The notes under the pieces were generated by a model that saw nothing but the letters and a program-made list of their open reading frames with translations, made no database searches and was not told where the DNA came from. The position numbers were made by a program, and so were the translations under genes. From the NCBI RefSeq assembly GCF_000834655.1, contig NZ_JXQQ01000119.1, forward strand, positions 124,001 to 188,000: a stretch of 64,000 bases of DNA. Direction: 5' to 3'. Of the stretch, positions 17,905 through 24,778 are shown in pieces; the stretch's first letter is position 1; every line of letters starts with the position of its first letter. The DNA is from Variovorax paradoxus (GTDB lineage: Bacteria; Pseudomonadota; Gammaproteobacteria; Burkholderiales; Burkholderiaceae_C).

Positions 17905-18771
17905 TCAGGCCTCCAGCAGTTGCACCGCATGGCGGTGCAGCGCGTGTGCCGGATCGGCGAATGCATCGACCACGCTGAAGTGGTCCAGGCCCGGGAGCAC
18001 CTCGCACACCGGCACGGTGTTGCGGCCCCATGCATCGCGGATCATCGCGTTGTGGCGGATGAATTCGGGGCTCTCGTTCCCACCAGCAGCTGCATAGAGC
18101 TGGCCGCGCGGCGGTGCAGGCCAGAGCGCGGGGCTCGCACGGTGCGCATCCGCATCGGTCAGCTTCAGCGTGTGTTCCAGGAACGGCGTGCGTTGCAGCG
18201 GGCGCAAGTCGTAGAGGCCCGAGATCGAGAGCGCGTTGCGCACCAGCTGCGCGGGCAGATCCGGCGCGACCGCCTTCCAGTCGCACGCCAGCAGCGCCGT
18301 CGCCATGTGCCCCCCGGCCGAATGACCCGCAACCGTGATACGCGAGGGATCGCCGCCATAGGCCGCGACATGGCGCCAGGTCCATTCGAGCGCACGCACC
18401 ATCTGCATGAGGATGCCCGGCACGGTGGCGGGCGCCTCGACCGGCCCGGGACACAGCGCGTAGTTGGGCACGACGACGCAGATGCCGCGGTCGTTGAACG
18501 ACGGCGCGATGAAGGAATGCTGGCTCTTGTCCATGGCGCGCCAGTAGCCGCCGTGGATGAAGACCAGCACCGGCGCGTCGGGGACCGGCGCGGGAAAGAC
18601 GTCGAGCGTCTCGTTCGGGCCCTTGCCGTAGCGCAGGTCGATCCGGCCAGGCAAGGCGTCGCGCACCGCGGCCGATTCGCGCGTCCAGCGCTCGAAGTAC
18701 GCAGGGTGGTCCTTCACTCGCGCGAGGTTGTTGTACATGCCTTCCAGCCAGGCGGGGTCGTACGAGGCCAT
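17905..18771 (-). CDS. Alpha/beta-hydrolase (esterase / arylformamidase-like)
   Basis: The product has 288 aa. It shows the HGG oxyanion motif (VFIHGGYWRAMD, near residue 75), the nucleophile elbow GHSAGGH (near residue 148) and a C-terminal catalytic His in LPGLDHFSVVDAF. HGG plus GHSAGG places it in the hormone-sensitive-lipase/kynurenine-formamidase group. The start at 18771 (MASYDPAWLEGMYNN) is preferred to one 14 codons upstream, because this motif starts related proteins. It converges on guaC with a 15-bp gap. The substrate is unknown. Confidence 0.87.
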   Translation of the reverse strand: MASYDPAWLEGMYNNLARVKDHPAYFERWTRESAAVRDALPGRIDLRYGKGPNETLDVFPAPVPDAPVLVFIHGGYWRAMDKSQHSFIAPSFNDRGICVVVPNYALCPGPVEAPATVPGILMQMVRALEWTWRHVAAYGGDPSRITVAGHSAGGHMATALLACDWKAVAPDLPAQLVRNALSISGLYDLRPLQRTPFLEHTLKLTDADAHRASPALWPAPPRGQLYAAAGGNESPEFIRHNAMIRDAWGRNTVPVCEVLPGLDHFSVVDAFADPAHALHRHAVQLLEA

Positions 18772-18860
18772 GCGATTGCTGCTCTTGATTTTGCGAGGCG
18801 CGAATCTTGGCACGACAACGCGCGCCGGGGCAGGAGTCTGGTTAGAATTTGCGCCGTGTT

Positions 18861-18936
<76 letters not shown>

Positions 18937-18948
18937 ACCGATTTGAAA

Positions 18949-18982
18949 AAGGCCTTGGCAACCGCCAAGGCCTTTTCTTTTT
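18949..18982 (+). terminator. Intrinsic terminator after tRNA-Ala
   Basis: The perfect 11-bp stem AAGGCCTTGGC / GCCAAGGCCTT has an AACC loop and is followed by a T-rich tail. It lies 12 bases after the tRNA CCA end, and may also serve the convergent SDR gene. Confidence 0.85.
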
Positions 18983-18987
18983 GGCGC

Positions 18988-19695
18988 TCAGGTATCGAGC
19001 GTCAGATGCTGGCCATGCAACGCCGCGGCCGCAGGCGATGCGAGGAAACCGATGGTCTGCGCAGCGACCGACGTCGACACCCACTCGGCCGGATTGGCAT
19101 CGGGCATGGCCTGCCGGTTCGCCGGCGTGTCCAGCACGCTGGGCGCCACGCTGTTCACGCTGACGCCGTGCGGCGCGGCCTCGGCCGCCATCGCTTCCAC
19201 CAGACGTTGCAGCGCACTCTTCGAAGCGATGTACGCAGCCATTGCCGGCACACCGCGCGCAGCGACCTTAGCCGTCACCGCGACGATGCGCCCGGCCTTG
19301 CGTTCGATCATCGAGGGCAGCACGGCCTGCGTCACCGCGACGAAGGACCACGCGTTGAGATTCATCATCCGGTCCCAGCTCGCGCGCGACAGCGCATGCG
19401 TCGCCTCGCCCATCTCGAAACCGCCAGCGATATGCACGAGCACGTCGACACGGCCGAAGGCCTTGATCACCTGGCCGGTCAGCTCGGCCATGTCGGGCGC
19501 CGAGGTCACGTCGCCGGCAAGCAGCAGGTGCTGCGAGTTGTCGAGCCCGGGAAAGACTTCGGTCAGACGGCCCGCATGATGATCGACCAGCGCGAGGCGC
19601 GCGCCCTGGTCGAGAAAGTGCTGCGCCACGGCACGACCCAGTGCGCCCGCGGCACCGGTGATCAAGACATGGGGCGTGGTGCTTGCATCGCTCAT
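18988..19695 (-). CDS. SDR-family oxidoreductase lacking the usual catalytic Ser
   Basis: The product has 235 aa. The cofactor motif GAAGALGRAVAQ (near residue 14) and the AYIASKSAL segment with Tyr and Lys in YxxxK spacing mark it as a classical short-chain dehydrogenase. The position 13 residues before the Tyr, normally Ser, is Ala (GRIVAVTAKVAARG), so the triad is incomplete. Substrate unknown. It lies between two tRNA genes, and its 3' end faces the tRNA-Ala terminator. Confidence 0.85.
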   Translation of the reverse strand: MSDASTTPHVLITGAAGALGRAVAQHFLDQGARLALVDHHAGRLTEVFPGLDNSQHLLLAGDVTSAPDMAELTGQVIKAFGRVDVLVHIAGGFEMGEATHALSRASWDRMMNLNAWSFVAVTQAVLPSMIERKAGRIVAVTAKVAARGVPAMAAYIASKSALQRLVEAMAAEAAPHGVSVNSVAPSVLDTPANRQAMPDANPAEWVSTSVAAQTIGFLASPAAAALHGQHLTLDT

Positions 19696-19837
19696 AAGAA
19701 AATGCTCCTGATTGAGGAGGGGCGAGGCCCCATCGGTGGCGCATCCTAACGCTGCACCTCACAAAATTTTTGGACACTCCAAAATTCTGGGATATACTCG
19801 TGGTCTTGCCTGAAAACGCTAGTCGATTACAGCGCAG

Positions 19838-19913
19838 GGGCTCTTAGCTCAGTTGGTAGAGCAGCGGACTCTTAATCCGTAGGTCGAGTGTTCGAGTCAC
19901 TCAGGGCCCACCA
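19838..19913 (+). tRNA. tRNA-Lys(CTT), integration target of the adjacent island
   Basis: The cloverleaf has 76 nt with encoded CCA. The acceptor stem is GGGCTCT paired to AGGGCCC, and the anticodon loop CTCTTAA carries anticodon CTT. Its 3' part (from 19869, in the anticodon loop) is repeated exactly at 29896-29946, showing that an element integrated here and regenerated the tRNA gene. Confidence 0.95.
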
Positions 19914-19919
19914 CCAACA
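19869..19919 (+). repeat. attL: 51-bp direct repeat (tRNA-Lys 3' end)
   Basis: The repeat starts at CTCTTAATCC in the anticodon loop and ends at ACCACCAACA just past the tRNA. It is identical to 29896-29946. Confidence 0.93.
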
Positions 19920-19921
19920 CC

Positions 19922-19970
19922 AAAAACGGTCGAGACCAAGCATCCATGCAGGTTTCGGCCGTTTTTCTTT
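19922..19970 (+). terminator. Terminator-like hairpin after tRNA-Lys (island side)
   Basis: AAAACGGTCGA pairs with TTCGGCCGTTTT across a loop and is followed by T residues. It was brought in by the island and replaces the tRNA's original terminator, now displaced to 29966. Confidence 0.6.
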
Positions 19971-20008
19971 GTGCTCCGTACGGGTTGCGCTGACGCGCCG
20001 AACGCCAG

Positions 20009-20025
20009 GAATTCTTGGGGTTTGG
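20009..20025 (+). repeat. 17-bp direct repeat upstream of integrase, copy 1
   Basis: GAATTCTTGGGGTTTGG occurs here and again at 21074-21090, so the pair flanks the integrase gene. Confidence 0.6.
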
Positions 20026-20040
20026 CGCAATTCTGGCGCA
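20022..20040 (+). promoter_or_regulatory. Candidate integrase arm-type site, left end
   Basis: TTGGCGCAATTCTGGCGCA consists of two TGGCGCA half sites in tandem. A near copy (17 of 19) lies at 29756-29774 close to the right end in the same orientation. The distances to the core repeats are 103 and 122 bp, as expected for arm sites flanking attP in the excised circle. Confidence 0.5.
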
Positions 20041-20078
20041 CTGGAGACTCAGAGCCCATGTTCGTTCGCACATGAAAC

Positions 20079-21075
20079 ATGGCAACTTTTACGAAGCGAG
20101 GAAGCTACTGGCGCGCCGAGATCCGCAGGCGCCGCTGGCCGACTCAGTCACGTAGCTTCGATAGCAAGACCCAAGCAGAAGCTTGGGCCCGCGCACTTGA
20201 GGGCGACATGGATCGCGGCATCTTCCGCGATAACCGAGAGGCCGAGAGCACCACTCTGGCTGAGGCGTTCGATCGCTATGGACGTGACTTCAGCAGCCGC
20301 AAGGCTCACCCTGACCGCGATCTCAATCGCATCAAGCGCTGGAAGCAACATCCGCTCGCGCAGCGTTATATGGCCACGCTACGCGGAACCGACTTCGCGA
20401 CGTATCGGGACGACCGACGCCGGGACGGACGCGCCGAGAACACGGTTCGGCTCGAGCTACAGCTGGTGAGCCATCTTTTCGAGATGGCCCGTAAAGAATG
20501 GGAGTGGGAGGGCTTGCAGAATCCTCTCAAGAACATCCGCAAGCCCAGCGGTACGAAAGCGCGCGATCGACGCCTGCACCTCGGCGAGCGCGAACGCCTA
20601 GCTGCAGCGCTGAGCGAGTCGAGCAACCCATGGGCTTTGCCAGCGTTCGAACTCGCGATTGAACTCACGTTGAGGCAGGCCATGCTCTTCGAGATCCGTT
20701 GGGACTGGATCGACCTGGGCGGACGCGTGCTCACGATCCCGCGCCTACCACCAGCGCGCGAACAAAGGCGTGCCACATGAAATCCCACTTTCCTCGAAGG
20801 CCGTGGCCGTCCTCCAGGCCATGCCCCGCAGCATCGATGGCCGACTGTTCGGGTGCACGCAGAACGCCGTCGCCATGGTCTGGAAGAAAACCCTCGCGCG
20901 CCTCGAAATAAGCGATCTGCACTGGCACGACTTGCGCCATGAAGGGATCACCCTCCTCTTCACCAAAGGTCTGAGCCCAATCGAAGCATCGAGCATCAGC
21001 GGCCACAAGAGCTTCGTCATGCTCAAGCGGTATGTCCATTTGCGAGCCGCTAACTTGCTTGCGAAGATTGGGTGA
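20079..21075 (+). pseudogene. Tyrosine-recombinase integrase, frameshifted
   Basis: Two frames add up to one integrase of about 331 residues. Frame 1 (20079-20780) holds the N-terminal arm-binding part (ATFTKRGSYWRAEIRRRRWP), the core-binding domain and the first catalytic Arg region (ELTLRQAMLFEIRW). Frame 2, shifted by +1, holds ANKGVPHEIPLSS, HDLRHEGIT with catalytic His and Arg, SGHKS and the nucleophile region LKRYVHL. The switch falls at about 20736-20750, consistent with one extra base in cccgcgcctacc. All catalytic residues are present, so one deletion would restore the enzyme. Either the gene is inactivated or the base is a sequencing error. Confidence 0.85.
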
Positions 21076-21090
21076 ATTCTTGGGGTTTGG
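21074..21090 (+). repeat. 17-bp direct repeat downstream of integrase, copy 2
   Basis: This is identical to 20009-20025 and overlaps the integrase stop codon. The two copies enclose the integrase gene. Confidence 0.6.
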
Positions 21091-21203
21091 TCAGAGCCAA
21101 GCCCTACGCAAGATAGCTACCGACCGCCCGGAGCCTGGCCGATCTTTTTCGGCTCGCGAACTCCTTCACGCTTCGCCGCGGTCACCTAAAAGGAGCTCTC
21201 CAA

Positions 21204-21629
21204 ATGAAGATTCACACTCATCCAACTCAAGCGGCCGATCAGTTTGACCTAGTGCCGGATGCAGTTCGGCGACTCACGCTTGCTGCAATCGACCCATTTC
21301 TCAGCTTGCACGCTTCTCGCACCGCATCCCCTCAGTCTTCAGTATCGACTTCCGCTCTCGGCTGGCGTGCAGGCGATGCTGAAGCGATGCGGATCGATGA
21401 GGACGTGTGGCTCCAGCGCGTAGCCGCCAGCCTGGAAGAAGGCGGACCGCTGCGTCTTACCGATCAGGCGCTGGGCATTGCGGTCATCAAGGACCGACAC
21501 AATCGCATCCGTGATGTTCACGTGTTTCCCTGGCTCACTTTTGATCGGGGTCCGGGCGAAGGCGAATTGCTGAACTTGGCATCGCTGCAGGTTCCGCAGG
21601 CTCTCATTCCTCAAATCGAGATCCACTGA
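21204..21629 (+). CDS. Hypothetical protein (island orphan)
   Basis: The product has 141 aa. A good ribosome-binding site (AAAGGAGC, about 6 bases before the ATG) supports it. The sequence is soluble, without signal peptide or membrane helix. Residues 75-125 contain RLTDQALGIAVIKDRHNRIR and a VHVFPWLTFDRG segment, suggesting an alpha/beta fold. I do not recognise a family. It is followed after 9 bp by the exported 157-aa protein gene, so the two may be co-transcribed. Confidence 0.6.
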   Translation: MKIHTHPTQAADQFDLVPDAVRRLTLAAIDPFLSLHASRTASPQSSVSTSALGWRAGDAEAMRIDEDVWLQRVAASLEEGGPLRLTDQALGIAVIKDRHNRIRDVHVFPWLTFDRGPGEGELLNLASLQVPQALIPQIEIH

Positions 21630-21638
21630 GTTCGAGAC

Positions 21639-22112
21639 ATGAACACGAAGTCCCTCTTCTTCGCTCTCGCATCGTTGTCGGCCGCCATCGGCGCACACGC
21701 GCAGGGCGTTTCCTTTGCTGTGGCCGACAGCACCGGCGGTCGCCAGATCGCTGGCGTAGGTATTGACCAGGCGGCGATCTACAACGGCATAAATGATGCC
21801 CGCGGACGGGCGCAGAATGCCCAGGGCATGGCCGAGTGGGCAGGCCAGACTGCCCAAAGCGCCAGTCAAGTTGCAGCGGCCGCACAGGGCACAGCGAGCT
21901 ACGCCGTAGGTCGAGCAGCCGATGCCCGGGCCCGCGCCGACTATGTCGCTTGGTACAACTGGAATTACACGCGGGCGGCCGCCATTTCCGCTTGCATGGC
22001 AACCGTAGCTTCTCCAGCGTACTGTGCCGTGGTGAACGACTCTACCTTCCCACCCCCTGAATTCGGAGCGGTGATACACACGACAAGAAAGGCGCCCTCG
22101 CAGTCTGTGTAA
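21639..22112 (+). CDS. Exported hypothetical protein with Ala/Gln-rich repeat-like middle
   Basis: The product has 157 aa with a clear signal peptide (MNTKSLFFALASLSAAIGA, cleavage near AHAQ). The mature part has an alanine/glutamine-rich helical stretch (GMAEWAGQTAQSASQVAAAA) and two cysteines (ISACMATVASPAYC) that could form a disulphide. No family recognised. The last nine codons lie inside the left 36-bp inverted repeat of an IS remnant, so the original C terminus may have been replaced by the insertion. Confidence 0.6.
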   Translation: MNTKSLFFALASLSAAIGAHAQGVSFAVADSTGGRQIAGVGIDQAAIYNGINDARGRAQNAQGMAEWAGQTAQSASQVAAAAQGTASYAVGRAADARARADYVAWYNWNYTRAAAISACMATVASPAYCAVVNDSTFPPPEFGAVIHTTRKAPSQSV

Positions 22113-22555
22113 ATAGTCTGCGTTGAGTCCGAGAGATATGCCCTTCAGGAGTTTGTCTGGAGGGCATTTTTCATTGGAGGTTGGCCAATGGGACATCGAC
22201 ACAGACAGGCTCGGGGGGCAAGCGACGTTGTTCCGCTGATGCTCGATGAGCTGGTGGCGCTCAGGCGCCAGACGGTGGAGCACCCCTTCGCCAGCATCAA
22301 GCACCTAATCCTGGGCAATGCCCGGTTGCTGATGAGACACACGAGCGGAGCACGTGCGGAGTTCAGCCTGGCGGTGATGGCCTACAACTTGAAGCGGGCG
22401 TTCAACATGAAGGGGGCCGCCTGGATGCACCAAGCGCTGCGGGGCTGAGGCCCTTGGCGCGTTTGCTCGCCCCAATGAAAAATGCCCCGCTCGGCGGGGC
22501 ATCTCGATCAAAGCAGCCGGCAGTCTATTTACACAGACTGCTCGGGCGCCTTTCT
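22086..22555 (+). mobile_element. IS remnant (IS1182-like, MITE-sized) with 36-bp inverted repeats
   Basis: Inverted repeats at 22086-22121 and 22520-22555 match at 33 of 36 positions (inner part GCAGTCTGTGTAAATAG). Only about 400 bp lies between them, including a transposase C-terminal fragment. This is a deletion derivative of a full insertion sequence. Family assignment rests on the fragment, and target duplications were not clear. Confidence 0.6.
22188..22448 (+). pseudogene. Transposase C-terminal fragment (DDE, IS1182-like)
   Basis: An 86-codon frame contains RRQTVEHPFASIKHLILGN and AEFSLAVMAYNLKRAFNM, the conserved C-terminal block of DDE transposases of the IS1182/DDE_Tnp_1 type, including the last acidic catalytic region (VEHPF). 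The N-terminal two thirds of the enzyme are absent, so it cannot transpose by itself. Confidence 0.75.
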
Positions 22556-22978
22556 CTTGTTGCTTGTGCCCTTTCAATACGGGGGTGGCCCCGGATCTCG
22601 CCGGCTAAAGACCACCCTGTCGCGCATCCCTGCTTCGCGAGCGTCCGATCAGCAATACGACAAGGCGCGGCCAAGCTTCAGCACGCACCCGCTCATAACG
22701 ATCGCTATTAGATGGAGTCTATCTTGACGATGCATCCTATTTGGACCTGAACGTCAAGTTAATGAGTCTTGCACCATAGCGTTTTGGAACCTAATAACTA
22801 CACATTGAAAACGTGCCGTCGCGCTCGACTGTGTGCTATATAGAGTGCGAAATTAATCCGTCGCGATGGATGTAAGAATTTATACAACAAAACGCCACCA
22901 GCAAGCCGTCAAAAAGCATCCCCTATATCATATATTTCAATCATGAATGGTTAACAATTATCACAGGGGTATACAAAA
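22556..22978 (+). promoter_or_regulatory. A+T-rich leader region of the RiPP cluster, candidate promoter
   Basis: No gene is supported in these 420 bases. The stretch from 22700 is markedly A+T-rich. An extended -10 (TG-C-TATATA at 22834-22842) is the best promoter candidate that I can see, with further TATA-like segments near 22930 and 22971. Start sites cannot be decided by eye. Confidence 0.35.
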
Positions 22979-23212
22979 ATGCGCGGCCTTGGTAATTTTA
23001 CGCGATCCCAGAATATTAATTCCCTGATGAGAACCATCTTATTAAAATTGACCGGGGAATTTTTTGACGAGGAGATTAAAAACAGGAATGCTCCCCCCTT
23101 TCAGGTGTCGAGGGACACCTTTTGGATCAGCGATGAGCATTGCTCGCGCTACCGAACTCTCCGATATCCGGAGGGTCCAAGAGTCAAATCTTGCCAATTT
23201 GAGGAGCTTTAA
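22979..23212 (+). CDS. Small hypothetical protein upstream of the precursor gene (doubtful)
   Basis: This 77-codon frame starts at an ATG preceded by AGGGG at about 9 bases and ends 3 bp before the precursor start codon. The product (MRGLGNFTRSQNINSLMRTI) is basic/amphipathic with no recognised family. It may be a real leader gene translationally coupled to the precursor, or chance coding in the 5' untranslated region. Confidence 0.3.
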   Translation: MRGLGNFTRSQNINSLMRTILLKLTGEFFDEEIKNRNAPPFQVSRDTFWISDEHCSRYRTLRYPEGPRVKSCQFEEL

Positions 23213-23215
23213 ACG

Positions 23216-23392
23216 ATGAGTCAATCAGAAAACGTGCGCTTCGAGCCAGTTAGCAATCTTCCTACTGCTTCCGATGCAGTTGCCAAGGATCTCGCTTCAC
23301 GAAAAATCAGTTTCATGTTGCCAGAAGAGTTGGACATGGTTGGCGGCGCCACGCTTCAATTTGCATATGATTTTCCAGAGGGCTACGCGTAA
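23216..23392 (+). CDS. RiPP precursor peptide with double-glycine leader
   Basis: The product has 58 aa. A GAGGAG ribosome-binding site lies 9 bases before the ATG. Residues 1-44 look like a leader: acidic/polar, with ISFMLPEELDMVGG at its end, which resembles the double-glycine consensus (hydrophobic at -12, Glu at -8, hydrophobic at -4, Gly-Gly at -2/-1). Cleavage after Gly44 by the C39 peptidase encoded downstream would release the 14-residue core ATLQFAYDFPEGYA. The core has no Cys or Ser, one Thr, one Asp, one Glu and four aromatic residues. The gene is followed by a hairpin and then by the HExxH enzyme gene. No known precursor family was recognised. Confidence 0.8.
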   Translation: MSQSENVRFEPVSNLPTASDAVAKDLASRKISFMLPEELDMVGGATLQFAYDFPEGYA

Positions 23393-23402
23393 TTATAAAA
23401 AC

Positions 23403-23421
23403 GGCACCTTCGGGTGCCTTT
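23403..23421 (+). terminator. Hairpin between precursor and tailoring genes (partial terminator)
   Basis: GGCACC-TTCG-GGTGCC is a stable tetraloop hairpin followed by TTT. The short U tract suggests partial read-through, giving more precursor message than enzyme message. Confidence 0.65.
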
Positions 23422-23439
23422 CAAAAAAAAAGGAAACCG

Positions 23440-24477
23440 ATGAACGCACAAGCCAAACCCCTGAAAAATCAAAAACCCTACGATATGTTTACTTGCCTTC
23501 CTCAAGATGTCGGTCGAGTCGAATACGTTCGCAGGCTGAAGAATGAGGAAACCTTGAGGGCCTATAAGGCTATTTGCGTTGCCTTTGAAAAGGGCAGTGG
23601 GCACAACCTCGAGGAAATCAAGAAAAAGATCGAAGCGGTGGATCCAGCGCAGCGTCTGAATCCGTCACTTCATTCCATCGTACATCAAGCCGGGGTTGCG
23701 ATGCGGGCCGGCGATGCATTGGGTTGCTACAGGGCGTTGAAATGGATTGAGGAGGAACAGGCCGTGGTACGGCATCCTGGAATGTTGGTGCAGGCACCAA
23801 ACAACAGTCCGGCCTCCGCTGAAGCCATCCAGCACATGCATAACGACCCAACCAAGGACGTGCATGGTCGCAGAGCCGAGATCTACGAAACACGCGAGGA
23901 AGAGCTGGTCGAATATCGATCCGACATCGAACGGGTCTTGGAGTCAATCAAACTCCTCGATCCGTTGATGCACGACGAAATGCTCGCATCGGTCTCAGAG
24001 GCAACCGTATTCCGTGCGCAGGCGTTGATGGGCGGCTCGCTCATTCGGACTTTTGGCGCTATTTACATCGGATCTCCAGATCATGATCCAATTCGCAAGG
24101 AATTTGGCGAGCATTTCAATATACGAGGTGTTCCGTATTTCATGGAACATGTCGTACACGAGACGTCGCACAACGTTTTGTTCGGCCTGATGCTGGTAGA
24201 CCCTATGGTTCTGAATCCGACCACAGAGCGCTACAGCGCACCACTTCGAACCGATTTGCGCCCCATGTATGGGATTTTCCACGCTTCTTTTGTTATTTCA
24301 AGAATGCTGAGAATTTTCAAATTGATGGAGGCCAGCGGAGAAATTCAGTACGCAAGATTGATCAAACATTTTGAACCTCGCCTAAAAAATGGACTCGATA
24401 TTTTAGCTCAGCACGGAAATTTAACCCCTTCGGGAAAGCAAATGTTCGACACCTTTGCCCCCTGCGCGGGGATTTGA
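23440..24477 (+). CDS. HExxH-motif putative RiPP peptide hydroxylase
   Basis: The product has 345 aa, with AGGA 6 bases before the ATG. The key signature is EHVVHETSHNVLFGLM (His240, Glu241, His244), followed by SAPLRTDLRPMYGIFHASFV, where His281 is a likely third metal ligand and Arg270/Arg274 could bind a carboxylate. This arrangement is that of the HExxH proteins annotated as putative peptide-modification enzymes, a group regarded as iron/2-oxoglutarate beta-hydroxylases rather than proteases. The position next to a precursor gene and a C39 exporter supports peptide tailoring; Asp, Phe or Tyr of the core are conceivable targets. A protease role cannot be excluded from sequence alone. Confidence 0.78.
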   Translation: MNAQAKPLKNQKPYDMFTCLPQDVGRVEYVRRLKNEETLRAYKAICVAFEKGSGHNLEEIKKKIEAVDPAQRLNPSLHSIVHQAGVAMRAGDALGCYRALKWIEEEQAVVRHPGMLVQAPNNSPASAEAIQHMHNDPTKDVHGRRAEIYETREEELVEYRSDIERVLESIKLLDPLMHDEMLASVSEATVFRAQALMGGSLIRTFGAIYIGSPDHDPIRKEFGEHFNIRGVPYFMEHVVHETSHNVLFGLMLVDPMVLNPTTERYSAPLRTDLRPMYGIFHASFVISRMLRIFKLMEASGEIQYARLIKHFEPRLKNGLDILAQHGNLTPSGKQMFDTFAPCAGI

Positions 24478-24505
24478 ATTGCGTCTTCAAAACTGCCTGG
24501 ATTTG

Positions 24506-24778
24506 ATGATTCAGGCAGTTCCGGCAAAGATTGCGTGTGCTCCCGCTGCAATACATGGCGACTTCCATGTCGCGAGGGCCGCGACGCTGATAGCCCGTCA
24601 GGGGCAGCCTCCTATGCAGATCAAAGGTTTCGGGTGCTCCAGAAATGCGCTTCAGGCGCAGGTCTCGGCTCTGGGAGAAATGCATGAGTACTTATGGTCA
24701 CATCCGGCAGTACCCCACGGTGCCCATTTTGACTCAGGAGTTTTATTCAGGCACGCAAAAAGAAACTACAGGCCCTGA
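24506..24778 (+). pseudogene. YcaO-like protein, N-terminal part in a separate frame
   Basis: This frame begins at ATG 24506 (or TTG 24479, just after the HExxH stop) and ends at TGA 24776-24778. It contains IKGFGCSRNALQAQVSALGE followed by MHEY, which fits the first ATP-binding motif of YcaO enzymes (G-x-G, then A..SA.gE..E). The next two YcaO motifs lie in the +1 frame of the overlapping gene 24684-25418. An extra A in the A-run at 24757-24761 would explain the break. Confidence 0.55.

Noticed and set aside
20079..21075. Programmed frameshifting in the integrase
   Set aside because: No slippery sequence of a known type is present at the junction (cccgcgcctacc). A simple one-base insertion explains it better.
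23440..24477. HExxH protein as an ordinary secreted metalloprotease
   Set aside because: It has no signal peptide. The motif surroundings (SAPLRTDLRP...GIFHA) and the RiPP context fit the peptide-modification group better.
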